Positions 26,601 to 36,400 are shown, counted from the first letter of the stretch. The stretch: DNA of 64,000 bases from Saprospiraceae bacterium (GCA_019638385.1 JAHBTW010000011.1:62001-126000), one strand, 5' to 3'. Notes: generated by a model not told the origin, from the letters alone. Program-made: numbers and translations.

Positions 26601-26660
26601 CGCCAGGGTCACCAGCGTCATCAGGATGAGGAAAAATCGAACTACTCCTTTGCCTTGCAT
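23601..26660 (-). CDS. secDF: Protein translocase subunit SecDF (fused)
   Basis: A 1019-residue fusion of SecD (about 1-640) and SecF (about 690-1000), the form common in Bacteroidetes. Visible parts are the first helix FFLILMTLVTLAQFLL, the SecD marker LGLDLKGGMSVLLQVD, the SecD membrane block with GIAGIVLTMGMAVDSNVIIFERIREELRAG, and the SecF marker GMDFTGG-like DMGVDFTGGFSYNV, then GYSVNDTVIVFDRIRE. It uses the proton motive force to help SecYEG export proteins, which suits the many secreted proteins here. ATG 26660 is chosen over a TTG three codons upstream. A terminator follows at 23537-23573. Confidence 0.97.
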   Translation of the reverse strand: MQGKGVVRFFLILMTLVTLAQFLLVIPTRRVEKSADAYASAAASAVPEEQKNFVFKEKRTAYLDSLSSETVFKVPLLKSYTYQDLKRQQIALGLDLKGGMSVLLQVDLKEFVKALANNSSDPDFVKALDAAVEDQKSSQSDFITLFADNFRQIGNGKPLAPIFARNEALGLNFGSDDGEVVRTIRARADETVDLTFKRLKERIDKLGVVQPNVSLDASRDLIVVELPGIDNPERARRLMQAAAKLEFWNVYRVSDPGIMEAFSSANERLAQTLEGQDLTQQILRIDTLAPLYTSEGDTIVQLDTIYSPVTGGPLFDVFTPNSSGSLGLAPMGTAKKNQRIRVDSLLNRPDIKGLFPSDIAFYWAKDPIKNIETNKVGTDYELYAIRKERGSDVAPLTGESVIDASANPDQNQNIAVSLKMNPDGARKWGDMTTKAAQDNNREIAILLDGEVVSAPRVINPITSGDSQITGSFSLEEAKDLANILQVGKLPAETRILQESLVGPSLGQENIDKSIRSLVIGFLLVVLFMVVYYMGGGVVAILGLFTNLFFIFGSLASLGTVLTLPGIAGIVLTMGMAVDSNVIIFERIREELRAGKALLTAIADGFKNSYSAIIDANVTTILVASILTYFGIGPIKGFGVVLIVGVLCSVFTAVLVGRVIIEWWTRRGGNIAFWNKLSENPLANINIDWMGKRKIGYFISGALTVFGIASFMIRGFDMGVDFTGGFSYNVTFEKSQSVDAETLRRALDASFVDASTVVKAVDTENTFNIVTSYLVDDQEEDAADRAMAKLHEGVQAAVKSDIVFEQFKQTDGLGTHVTSSSKVASNIADDIKRSAFFAGIFGLLAIFLYLLIRFSKWQFSMGAVAALLHDVIMVLGLYSLLHGLVPFTLEVDQAFVAAVLTVIGYSVNDTVIVFDRIREFMGLYTKKSKSEVLNMAINSTLSRTLLTSFTTLITVLVLFLFGGASIKGFAFALIIGIIAGTYSSIFIASALVHDLSPELKAKEVEGEKKTSFSKAAAKVK

Positions 26661-26784
26661 AGCACACAATTCATTTTAAGGATTATAAAACAAAGCGCCA
26701 AACTCTTTGATTTTCAGTGAGAAAAAGGCAGCTTCCGAAAAAGAAGCGCAAATATACGCCTTTTGAATTATTTTCCACCAAGTT

Positions 26785-27504
26785 TCATTTGCTGAAAAGG
26801 TTGTACTTGAATATGCAGTAGATGGCGCGCAGACCGTCCTTCCAGTTGATCTTCTTTCCTTCTGCATAGGTACGCCCATAATAGGAGATTCCCACCTCGT
26901 ATATGCGCACGCCTCTTACACGCGACACTTTGGCCGTCACTTCCGGCTCAAACCCGAATCGTTGCTCCTTCAAAACCAAGCCTTTGAGAATGTCGGCACG
27001 GAACAACTTGTAGCAGGTCTCCATGTCTGTCAGGTTCAAATTGGTAAGCGCATTGGACAGAAACGTGAGGAACTTATTGCCGATGGAGTGCCAAAAGAAC
27101 AAAATCCGGTGCGGGTTGCCGCCCATGAAACGCGAACCGAACACCACATCGGCCATGCCCTCCAAAATGGGCTGCAAGAGAAGACTGTACTCGCGAGGGT
27201 CGTACTCTAAGTCTGCATCCTGAATGATGATGTAATCGCCGCCGGCTTCCCGTATTCCAGTATGCAGTGCGGCGCCTTTGCCTTTATTTTTATCATGTTC
27301 GATGAAACGAATCGGGAAACCGGGATGCTCCTCCATGTAGCGATGCACGGCGCCGCAGGTGTCGTCGGTAGAGCAATCGTTTACCAAAATGACCTCCATG
27401 CCCATGCCCTGCGGGAGTGTTACTGCGCGTATCTTATTCAATATCAATTGAATGGTGCGAGCTTCGTTGTATGCCGGAATTACAATGGATAGGACCTGGG
27501 TCAT
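26785..27504 (-). CDS. Family 2 glycosyltransferase (polyprenyl-phosphate sugar synthase-like)
   Basis: A 239-residue GT2 enzyme with LSIVIPAYNEARTIQLIL at the N-terminus, VNDCSTDDTCG, and the metal-binding QDADLEYDPREY. The acceptor region ADVVFGSRFMGG and GFEPEVTAKVSR is typical of dolichyl- or undecaprenyl-phosphate mannose/glucose synthases. There are no clear membrane segments at the C-terminus. It would transfer a sugar from a nucleotide donor to a lipid phosphate carrier at the inner membrane. ATG 27504 is chosen because the conserved beta strand follows at once. Confidence 0.88.
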   Translation of the reverse strand: MTQVLSIVIPAYNEARTIQLILNKIRAVTLPQGMGMEVILVNDCSTDDTCGAVHRYMEEHPGFPIRFIEHDKNKGKGAALHTGIREAGGDYIIIQDADLEYDPREYSLLLQPILEGMADVVFGSRFMGGNPHRILFFWHSIGNKFLTFLSNALTNLNLTDMETCYKLFRADILKGLVLKEQRFGFEPEVTAKVSRVRGVRIYEVGISYYGRTYAEGKKINWKDGLRAIYCIFKYNLFSK

Positions 27505-27599
27505 TGAATTGATAACTTTTGAGGGGACAAAGATTGGCAAAAACTGAAAAAAAATCCTTTGTGTGACACAAATCACTTTTTTTTCCTCCCGGCAGGCTA

Positions 27600-27607
27600 T
27601 AACTTTG
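27600..27607 (+). promoter_or_regulatory. Candidate -7 element for the short tandem units
   Basis: TAACTTTG matches TAnnTTTG on the plus strand. A T-rich TTTT lies 19 bases upstream in place of the -33 TTTG. It would give a transcript of about 100 bases ending at the hairpin at 27697-27721. Confidence 0.4.
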
Positions 27608-27657
27608 CGCCGTGATCGGTTGTTGAATTGTAACCTGATTACTAAAAAAGCATAAGG

Positions 27658-27721
27658 TTTTCATGATATGAATATGGGTTTTAGGTGTTTTTGAGAGGAG
27701 AGTTACTGCTCTCCTTTTTTT
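27658..27721 (+). ncRNA. Short repeated unit 1 with terminator (possible small RNA or leader)
   Basis: The unit begins TTTTCATGA, continues with a 22-base block (27671-27692, AATATGGGTTTTAGG...) identical to that of unit 2, and ends in a hairpin with a T-tail. It also contains a tiny ORF, ATG at 27668, reading MNMGFRCF. It could be a small RNA, an attenuator or a very short peptide gene. Only the repetition and the terminators are seen directly. Confidence 0.45.
27697..27721 (+). terminator. Terminator of repeated unit 1
   Basis: GGAGAG-TTACTG-CTCTCC followed by seven T residues. Confidence 0.8.
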
Positions 27722-27768
27722 GTGACCTGCCGGCGTATATTCCGTCACAACGGCCAATCTGAAGATTG

Positions 27769-27835
27769 TTTTCATGACAGAATATGGGTTTTAGGTGTTT
27801 TTTTGGGGAGGGAATAAAATTCTCTCCCTTTTTTT
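27769..27835 (+). ncRNA. Short repeated unit 2 with terminator
   Basis: The same TTTTCATGA start and the same 22-base block (27781-27802) as unit 1, but a different hairpin. The tiny MNMGFRCF frame is not kept: the ATG is lost and the block is read as MTEYGF from the upstream ATG. This argues that the conserved element is RNA or DNA rather than peptide. Confidence 0.45.
27806..27835 (+). terminator. Terminator of repeated unit 2
   Basis: A 10-bp stem GGGAGGGAAT / ATTCTCTCCC with one G-T pair, a 3-base loop and seven T residues. Confidence 0.8.
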
Positions 27836-28051
27836 ATGTTTTTCGTAACTTGTTCCCCGGTTTATCGTTTTATACTACGGATAGAAAAAAGACAAACACT
27901 ACGGCCGTCAAGCCATCTCTTTTTCTCCTCGCTTCAACAAATCATACTTAAAGTTTTCCACGGCTCGGACAACACTGAAGAGACGGAACATCTGCCTGTG
28001 TAAGCAGTATGTTTCGAGTTTTTTTATTTCATCATTTTTCAACCTCCAACT

Positions 28052-28273
28052 ATGTTTTACCACAAAAACCGAGCAAAGACGGACAAAATCAAACCTTTGT
28101 CCAAAAGCGAACAATTGATGCTGAAAGGCGGCGACCCACTGGAAGGCAATCCCCCGGATTGGGACTCTGAAGGCAATCCTCCGGATTGGGATTTAAACAG
28201 CAGCCAGGGCAATCCCCCGGATTGGGATTTAAACGGCGGTACTGACCCCGGCAATCCTCCCGACTGGGATTAG
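28052..28273 (+). CDS. Putative GG-leader peptide precursor with four GNPPDWD repeats
   Basis: A 73-residue protein in two parts. Residues 1-27 are basic and end in LSKSEQLMLKGG, which resembles the double-glycine leader of Bacteroidetes natural-product precursors (TIGR04149-like, LSKEE..KIKGG). Residues 28-73 are an acidic core with four exact copies of GNPPDWD, separated by spacers SE, LNSSQ and LNGGTDP; the last copy ends the protein. The core has no cysteine and few Ser/Thr, so it is not a typical lanthipeptide. Asp and Trp are the likely modified or binding residues. It has its own terminator (28301-28334). No maturase or C39 transporter gene is nearby. The next gene is a TPR histidine kinase. 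Confidence 0.72.
   Translation: MFYHKNRAKTDKIKPLSKSEQLMLKGGDPLEGNPPDWDSEGNPPDWDLNSSQGNPPDWDLNGGTDPGNPPDWD
28145..28270 (+). repeat. Four 21-bp coding repeats (GNPPDWD units)
   Basis: Units at 28145-28165, 28172-28192, 28208-28228 and 28250-28270. They differ only at a few silent positions (CCC/CCT, GGA/CGA region, GAC/GAT), so the peptide is identical in all four while the DNA has begun to drift. That suggests selection for the peptide. Confidence 0.97.
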
Positions 28274-28300
28274 CGTTTTATCATCGAAATAAGTAAATTT

Positions 28301-28334
28301 GCCGTTCCTCAAACATTGGGGAACGGCATTTTTT
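28301..28334 (+). terminator. Terminator of the peptide precursor gene
   Basis: A 12-bp stem GCCGTTCCTCAA / TTGGGGAACGGC with one G-T pair and a 3-base loop, then ATTTTTT. It separates the precursor from the histidine kinase gene, which starts 17 bases later. Confidence 0.9.
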
Positions 28335-28350
28335 GTATCTCAACTATGCT

Positions 28351-30453
28351 ATGCGAACAGCGAACGACATAAAGCTAATCATTCATCAAAAAGGCCGGCC
28401 CGCTCTTTCGGCGCTTTTTTTTGTAGGTTGTCTTTCCCAACTGTTCAGTCAATCTTTGTCGCCTGCGGCCGCCGGAGCCGGTAGAAGCCGAGTAGAATAC
28501 CTGATCACCGTCGGCGATAGTACCCTGCAAAATGAAATGGTGCAGGATGCGGTGGGGTATTACAAGATAGCGCTCAAAGAGGCAGAGCTGCTTAAATGGG
28601 GCGAAAAAGTATTCCTCCTCAACATCAAGCTCGGGCAATCCTTTAGCAAACTGTCGAAATACGAGGAGGCCCTGGTGTATCTGAAACATGCAGAGGCGAT
28701 GGCCGACATGCAGCAGCCGGAGGAAGAACAAGCCAAATTGTTCAGTTTGCTGGGCGCCGTTTATGAATCTCTGGGGAGCTATACCCAAGCGTTTGATTAT
28801 CAGCTCAAATCGCTGTCTTCCAGAGAAGCGCAAGGCGATTCGTTGGGCATTGCCGAATGTTTGTACAAGTTAGGTTCGCTGTTTTACTACCAAAAAAAAT
28901 ACTATGAAGCGCTAACCTACTACCAACGCGCACTTGATATTTGTGAAAAAAACGAGTCTATCTCTCCCAAATATCTGTTCAATTGTCTCTCCGCGCTGGG
29001 CAGTACCTACGAAGAAATGGACCGACAGAATGAGTCGCTTGCTTATAATCTCCGCGCACAGGATATAGCCATCAAAACCGGCAATGACAGGAATAAGGCT
29101 TATGCCATGCTCAATATCGGGGAAAACTACACCAACCTCGGCAGCTTTGTAAAAGCCAAAGAATCCTTCCTCGAAGCGCTTGCGCTGAGCCAAAAGCTCG
29201 GTATCCAAAGGGCAGAAATTTTATCCTATCAGCGGTTGGGCGAGTTGTTTCTGAAATTAGACCGCGCGGAGGAGGCCGCCGGGCATCTGTACCGGGCATA
29301 CTACCTCTGCCGGGACACAGGGTCGAAAACCCTCATGCTCGAAGTATTGGAATTGCTCGCTCGTGCCCATGAAGCAACCTACAACTACGAAGCGGCCAAC
29401 GCTTATCTCCGGGAATATGCCGTGATGAAAGACTCTATGCTCAACGAAACCACCGTAAAAGAAATCACCCGTTTGGGCGCGCTATATGAACTGGAAAAGA
29501 AAGAAACGGCTATCAGCCTTTTTCAAACGGAAAGAGAACTGAGCGCCGCCAAACAACAGGCAGACCGCCTCACCACTTATTTACTCATAGGAGCCTCCAC
29601 TTTGTTGCTGCTATTGTGTGCGGGATTATTCTATTGGGTGGTGAATCAGCGCCGATCCAATCGCCTGCTCCAACAGCTCAACGATCAAATTGAAACCCAA
29701 AACCGGCAGTTGCAGTCTTATAATGAGGAATTGCGCCAGTATGCCTATGCGGCCTCTCATGACTTGCAGGAACCGCTTCGCACCATCGGATCCTTTGTCA
29801 CTATCCTCGGGCGGAAATACGCTGACCACTTAGACGGTCAGGCACAGCAATATATGGGGTATATTACAGATGGTGTGACGCGCCTGCAACAACTCCTCAG
29901 AGACCTCTTAGCCTACACTCGTATTGAGCGGGAAAAAACAGATTTTGAACTGTTGTCGTCCCGGTCTGTTGTCCAATCCGTTTTGTCCGGTCTTCAGGAA
30001 AGCATCCGGGAATCAAATGTCAATATCATAGTAGATGAACCGTCTTTGCCTTTGATTTATGGCAATTCCACCCGCCTTTCTCAAGTGTTCCAAAACTTGA
30101 TCAGCAACGCGGTTAAATTCAGAGGCGAAACCGACCCTTTGGTGGAGATTGGGTGCATGACTTCTACCGATAAGGGTGAATACGTTTTTTATGTCAGAGA
30201 CAACGGCATCGGTATCCCCGATGATTTCCGGGAGCGGATGTTTGAAATGTTCACCCGCCTGCACGCCCGGGATGAGTACGAAGGCTCCGGCACCGGCCTG
30301 GCCACTTGTCGTAAGATTATTGACAACCACGGCGGGCGAATCTGGGCAGAATCGGAACCGGGTATGGGGAGCGTGGTGCTCTTTACTTTGCCGATACCCG
30401 ATGTTGCCGATGGTGCCGTGAAGGCGCATTTCAGCCGTGCTGCCGCTTTTTGA
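28351..30453 (+). CDS. TPR sensor histidine kinase
   Basis: A 700-residue kinase. After a hydrophobic N-terminus (SALFFVGCLSQLFSQSL, signal-like) there are about seven tetratricopeptide repeats, for example YEALTYYQRALDICEKN and ANAYLREYAVMKDSM, a membrane helix at about 411-432, a short coiled coil, and the HisKA domain with H470 in YAASHDLQEPLRTIGSF. The ATPase domain has NLISNAVKFR, DNGIGIP and GTGLATCRKII. The TPR part should face the periplasm. No response regulator is adjacent. I start at ATG 28351; a TTG at 28333 lies inside the preceding terminator. Its stop is directly followed by the reverse-strand stop of the next gene. Confidence 0.93.
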   Translation: MRTANDIKLIIHQKGRPALSALFFVGCLSQLFSQSLSPAAAGAGRSRVEYLITVGDSTLQNEMVQDAVGYYKIALKEAELLKWGEKVFLLNIKLGQSFSKLSKYEEALVYLKHAEAMADMQQPEEEQAKLFSLLGAVYESLGSYTQAFDYQLKSLSSREAQGDSLGIAECLYKLGSLFYYQKKYYEALTYYQRALDICEKNESISPKYLFNCLSALGSTYEEMDRQNESLAYNLRAQDIAIKTGNDRNKAYAMLNIGENYTNLGSFVKAKESFLEALALSQKLGIQRAEILSYQRLGELFLKLDRAEEAAGHLYRAYYLCRDTGSKTLMLEVLELLARAHEATYNYEAANAYLREYAVMKDSMLNETTVKEITRLGALYELEKKETAISLFQTERELSAAKQQADRLTTYLLIGASTLLLLLCAGLFYWVVNQRRSNRLLQQLNDQIETQNRQLQSYNEELRQYAYAASHDLQEPLRTIGSFVTILGRKYADHLDGQAQQYMGYITDGVTRLQQLLRDLLAYTRIEREKTDFELLSSRSVVQSVLSGLQESIRESNVNIIVDEPSLPLIYGNSTRLSQVFQNLISNAVKFRGETDPLVEIGCMTSTDKGEYVFYVRDNGIGIPDDFRERMFEMFTRLHARDEYEGSGTGLATCRKIIDNHGGRIWAESEPGMGSVVLFTLPIPDVADGAVKAHFSRAAAF

Positions 30454-33400
30454 CTACCGCATCAGGGTCAGGTCGCCACTAAAAACCTCTATCCGGCCGT
30501 TGGTCAATTCCAGCTCTGCCATTACCACAAAAACCGCAGGATTCAGTGTTCGGCCCTCAAACAAGCCGTCCCAGCCGAAAGAAGGATCATTGGGCGGAAA
30601 GCGGTTTTGAAAAAACACCATGTTGCCCCAGCGGTCGAAGATGCGCAGCGATCTGATCTCTTGTACGGCAGCGCTCGCAAAAATCATAAACACATCATTG
30701 ATCCCGTCGCCGTTGGGCGAAAAAGCAGTGGGCACATAGTACAGGTTCTCTGTATTGACGGTAATCGTGATCCAATCGGTGGCCGTACAACCGTTTTCGT
30801 TTACCACCGTCACCTGATAGGTCGTTGTCACGGTCGGGCGCACTGATTGTTCGCCGCCTTCGGGCGTCTGGAATATCCCGATGTTGCGCCAGTTGTATTC
30901 CACAACGGGCAGATTGGTCAATGCAGTCAGCACCACACTGTCGCCGAGGGGAATCAATGTATCCGAACCCAAATCCACCTCCAGCAGCGGCGGGTCTGTC
31001 AATACAAACATCGTATCGAAAGAACAGCCCAGTGCATCCCATACGCGGAGTGTATAGTCGCCGGGCGGCAAATTCCGGTATTCCTGTGCGGCGCTCCGTG
31101 AGCCGTCGTTGAGCGCAAAAAGATAAGGGCCTACGCCACCGATGACAGCGGATATGGATAATGATCCGTCCTCGAATTCAAAACAAGAAGGAGCATGAAA
31201 ATCCATTGCTACACCGACAATCGGAGCAGACAACTCCAGTACCTCCACGGCTGCGGTGTCGCGGCATCCATTGATGTTGTCGGTCACTTCGAGGGTATAA
31301 ATGCCTGCTGTGCCGGCCACGGCTGCCGGAGCGTTTTCGCCGGAAAGGATGCCGCCTGCGGGGCCGTTCCAACGGTAGGTCAAAATTCCGCGCCCCGTGG
31401 ATGCCGAGCCGTCTAACAGCGTACTGCGCCGCTCGCAGTTCAGCACTGCCGGAGTGGCCGCAGTGGCTACAGGCGCCAAAGTATCCTGCAACACATTGAC
31501 GGTGGCCATGCCGGCACAGCCGTTTCGGGTATCGGTTACCCAAAGTTGGTACATGCCGGCAAGGGTCGCTTCAAAATTCAGGCTCCCGTTGGGTTGCACC
31601 ACGGTATCTCCTGTGGGCAGTCGCCAGGTGGCGGTTAAAAAAGTCCCGTTGGGAGAGGCGTTCACATTCAATTCGGTCGAAATCCGTACACAGGTAAGGG
31701 GCAAGGGAACACCGACACTCACAGCCGGCGCCGCAAAATCTGCGCCGATTTGTACCAGCGCCGTATCCCGGCAACCGTTTGCCACATCTTCCACAATCAC
31801 CTGATAAAAGCCCACGCCGCCTACCAATATGGCCGCGCTGTCAGGATTGCCCACGATACTGCCCGGCGCACCGGACCAACTGAACTGCAATGCGCCGCCG
31901 GAACCGGATACAGAAGCGCCGGCATCCAGCAATAGCGTATTCGAAGCGCAATTGAGGCTGAAGCCTCCGGGGGCGTCTATCTCAATTTCCGGGGGCGTCT
32001 GGCTGCTCGTCACTACCACCGTATCCATAGCGGTGCAGCCGTTGGCAGGGTCGGTGACGGTGAGAATGTATTCGCCGGGCTGGTTGATGCGAGGCGTGGG
32101 CGTGTTGGCGCCGTCGAGTATCTGCCCGCCGTTGGTTTGCCAATTCCACTGCGCCTGTCCGGTAGTGATGGCAGTGCCCTGCAAACGCAACTCAGGCGCC
32201 GCACAGGTGAGCGCCGTATCCGGCCCTGCCTCCGCTGCGGGGAAGTTGGCGTCTATTAAAATGACGACTGAATCAACCGCCCTGCAGCCGTTGTCCAAAC
32301 GCACCGCTTGCAATATATAGGTATCCGGCAAGGTAATGACAGGATTGAGCGCATCCGGCGGCGATACGGGGCTGCCGCCGGCTGCGCTCCAAAGAAGGCT
32401 GACCGGAATGCCCGCCGGACCCACTGACCCGCTCAGGGAAAGGGAGCTTTGGGCACAGCTCAGCACGCCCGGCGCCATACCGGCATCTACCGTCGGCGGC
32501 GTTTTGTTTTCCGTTACGTTCATTAACGCCGTGTTGCGGCAGCCGGTCTGCACATCGGTGATCTCCAGGCGATAAACGCCGGGCGTTTGAATGCTTACGC
32601 TCAATCCCGGCATGCAATCTGCCGGAGGGCCGCCTGTGGGTATCCGGCACCACTGAAAACTGAACCCGCTCGTATCCGGCAGTATGGGTGAGATGAGGAG
32701 AATGCTGTCTGCACAGGTGAGCGTTTGATCGGGCAATGGGGGCACAAACGGCAAATCAACACTGCGCGTCACAGCAGTGCTGTCGGTGGCTGAACAGCCA
32801 TTGAGCGTATTGGTCACCCTTATGTAAAATATACCCGGCGCGTTCGCAATGGGGTTCAGGGTGGTGTCGCCCGCCGAAATGGCCCCCGGAACAGAAGCCG
32901 TCCATTTGTAAATAAAATTGTTGCCCAACGAAGAACCGGCTCCGTCGAGAATGGCAAACGGTGCGGCACAGGTGATGATCTGATCCGGGCCGGCATCGGC
33001 GGTGGGCGGCAGGGTGTCTATACCCACCACAACCGTATCTATGGAAAAGCAACCGGTTGACAGGTTTCTGACTTCCAAAAAATAAGTATCGGCAGCAACA
33101 GTCGTGGCAAAGGCGCTGTCGGTCGGCGTCACGGCAAAGCCGTTGAGCGATTGCCAGGTATAGCGAATGGACGGGCCGGCTGCCGACCCTGCGCCGCCGA
33201 GCATCACTACGGTGTCGCGGCAACTAAGGGTTCGATCCGGGCCGGCATCGGCTGCCGGTAGTTGTGTTTGTGCGATGACCTCCACGGAGAGGGTAGTCGC
33301 AAATCCCAGAGAATCGGTAGCGGAAAGGACATAATTGCCCGCCCGCACTTGCGGCGTAAGGGTGTTTTCACCCGACAAAATCTCGCCGGATACAACCGTC

Positions 33401-36400
33401 CACAAAACCGAACAGCCTGGGCAAGGTTCGCAAAAACTTCCCTGCAAGGTCACTGCTGTAATGTCGCAAGTAATGGTGTCAGGCGGCGCCACCTCGATGC
33501 ACGGCCCGCATTCGGGCTGTATAACCGTGACAAAAGCTGTTGCATTACAACCTGTTACGGCGTTGGTTACCAGAATGGCGTACAAGCCGGCGGTGTCTAT
33601 CCAAACGGCAGCCGCATCTCCGCCCGCTACAATACCCGGACCGCTCCACAAAAAGGTATAGGGAAAGCCCGGCGGTTCCGGAAAGGCTCTTAATAAAAAG
33701 GAGTCCTGATTGCATGGAAATGTAGCATTCCCAAAATTGATTACAGGAGGATTGGTCAACTCAAAAATGGTCACAAAGTCAATGGCGCCGCAGCCGTTCA
33801 CGGTGTCGAGTACTTCGAGAAAATAAGTGCCCACCGTTGTCAGGGTATCTACCAGCCGGGTGCTTACCGTATTGCCGGCGACATCCGTCCAGGTGTATGT
33901 ATATTGGGCGCCGGTGGAAGAAGCGCTGCCGTTTAAAATCCCGAAAGGTTTTATACAGGTAATGGTATCGGTATTGCCCGCTTCGGCTATCGGTAGCGAT
34001 TGATCGGAACTTACCGTCACGGTTGCCGTGTCGGCCACATTCACAAAGGTATTGGTGACAATTAAGGTATAATCGCCGGCGCAAACCACCTGCGGTTGGG
34101 TTGTGTTTTGCCCCGTTGCAATACAACCGGGCGCCGGCCCCGTCCAGGTATAGGTGATGCCCGGCCCGGCACTCGATACCGTTGCGTTTAAGGTCACGGT
34201 GCTGCGGGTGCAACTCAGGGTGTCGGCGGCGGCAATAACCGCGTCCACCGTACAATCCAGTAATACGACGGTGGTATCTGCATCCGGGCAATTGAGCGAA
34301 ATGGTATTGACCGTCAGGGTATAAATACCGGGCGCGTCAACCGTCGGCGTCAGATCGAGAATGTTGACAGGCATTCCGTTCAATTGCCATTCAAACACTC
34401 CGAAAACAGAAGCACTGCCGTCCAGGAGCGCCGTGCCGGTTTGGCACGACAAATAAACGGTGTCGGGCAGGATGGCTATGGCGGTTTCATCGGCCAGTAA
34501 TATGGAGACGGTATCGGAGTTGACGCAGCCGTTGTCGGTGTTGGTAACGGTGAGGGTGTAAAGTCCGGGGCAATCGGCCATAGCCGCGGCCGTGTCAGCA
34601 GCGCCGAGCACGCAGGGGCCGCTCCAAGTATAAGTAATGAGCGGGCCGGAAGCAGAGGCGCTGCCGTCCAGCATCACTTCGCGTAGCTGACAATCTATGA
34701 GAGAACTACCGCCGGCTTCCGCCAAAGGCTGTGCTATATCGCGGGTAACAACCATGTTGGAGGTATCGCTGCAACCGGTAGCCGTATTAAAAACAATCAA
34801 AACATACACCCCGGCAGAATCGGCGGTGGTAGCAGGCGTGTCCATCGGCCCCGTGAAATGCCCGTCGGAGGTAAACCAGGTGTAAACAATCGAAGGCCCG
34901 GCAGTGCTGCCCGTTCCGTCTAAGGTCACTTCCGATACTATGCAATCCAAACGGCGATCCGGCCCCGCATCCGACAGAGGCGGCAAGGTGTCTATTCCGA
35001 CGGTTACAAAGGCAGTGTCGCGGCACCCGTTGTCTGTGTTGACGATCATCAAACTATATACTCCCGGAGCACTGACGGTGGGCGACAGCGTATTCGCGCC
35101 CGACGCGATGCCCGGCCCCGACCATTCCACGATGAAGTTGTTGCCCGTAGCATTGGCATTGCCCGCAAGGGCGACCACCGGCGTAGCGCAGGTGATGGTT
35201 TGCGGCGGTCCGGCATCGGCCACCGGATGCAGGGTGTCCCAGGCAACAGTCACGGTATCGAAGGCTGTACAGAAATTACCCGGATCGGACACCATTAATA
35301 TATATACGCCGGCGCAGGTGACTTCCACGGCCGCTTGCGCGGAATTGCCGGAGATGCACGGCCCGGTCCAAAGATAATCGAGACCGGGGCCGGAGTTGCT
35401 GCCGTCTAAGCTGCGCGTGGGAAAATCGCAATTGAGTACCTGATCCGGTCCAGCCAATGCCTGCGGGTGCAGGGTGTCAATGTTTACCAAAACCGTATCC
35501 ATCGTCGCGCAACCGTTGATGAGGTCGGTTGTAGTGAGGATGTATCTGCCGGCGCCGTTTATTTGCACAACAGGTTGGTTGGCAGGTGCAAGGAAGTTGC
35601 CGGTGTCGGTCGTCCAGAGGTAAGCGTAGCGCGGCCCCTGGCTCGTGAGCGGCCCGCCGAGCGCAGCGGTTGTTTGTGCGCAGTTGAGCAGAGCATCCGT
35701 GCCGGCATCGGCTACGGGGAACGTGCGGTCTTCCAGTACAAAAACGGAATCGCGCTCCCGGCACTGCGGCGTACCGGCAAGCGGCCGCACTTCCAATACA
35801 TATAAGCCGGGCATTCCGACGGCCAGGGTCGGTCCGGCGCCGATGGAGTCGCCCACTACATTTTGCCATATATAGCGCAGTTGGCCGGCAGGGGAGGAGG
35901 CTGAGCCGTTGAGCGTGATTTGAGGTTGAAAACAAGTAATCGTATCGGGGGGGGCGATAATCGCCTGTGAGGTAAACACATCTAATTGCAGGGTCACGAT
36001 GCTGTCGCAGCCTTGCGCCGATTGGAGTTCCACCAGATATGTACCGCTCGCGCCAAAACGCATCGCGCCGACGCTGATGGAATCGCCTGCGCAGATGGCA
36101 GTATCAACGGTTACTAAAATGGGTTGCAACACGGTGAGACTCAGCTCCACAATGCTATCGCAGCCGGTGGAAGCTGTGAGCGTATCTCTGAAAAAACCGG
36201 AACTGAGATAGGCCGTATTGCCTACCACTACCGAATCGCCGGCGCAGATTGTCGGGTTCAATTCGGTAAAAGGCAGGGGGCGCACGGCGAGATTGAGTTG
36301 CACAATGCTATCGCAGCCGCCCAGTCCTTGAAGGGTTTCTGTAAAAATTCCATCAGAGAAGTAGGCCGTATTGCCGACGTAGAGGGTGTCGGCGTAGCAA

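Larger units (their letters stand above)
27505..28051. other. Long intergenic region with two tandem short transcription-unit-like repeats
   Basis: About 550 bases without a supported protein gene. It contains a TAACTTTG element at 27600-27607, two copies of a shared block each ended by a terminator hairpin (27658-27721 and 27769-27835), and then some 200 bases upstream of the peptide precursor, where TATGTTTC at 28008-28015 is the best -7 candidate. Confidence 0.7.

Noticed and set aside
27908..28114. Minus-strand ORF of 68 codons overlapping the peptide precursor
   Set aside because: It has a TTG start, no recognisable domain, and overlaps the better supported plus-strand precursor.
28057..28254. 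Minus-strand ORF with repeated SQSGGLP units
   Set aside because: It is only the reverse reading of the GNPPDWD repeats; codon drift in the repeats is silent in the plus frame, which marks that frame as the real one.
33262..33693. Antisense ORFs inside the giant protein gene
   Set aside because: They are shadows of a GC-rich repetitive gene and show no domain or start signals.
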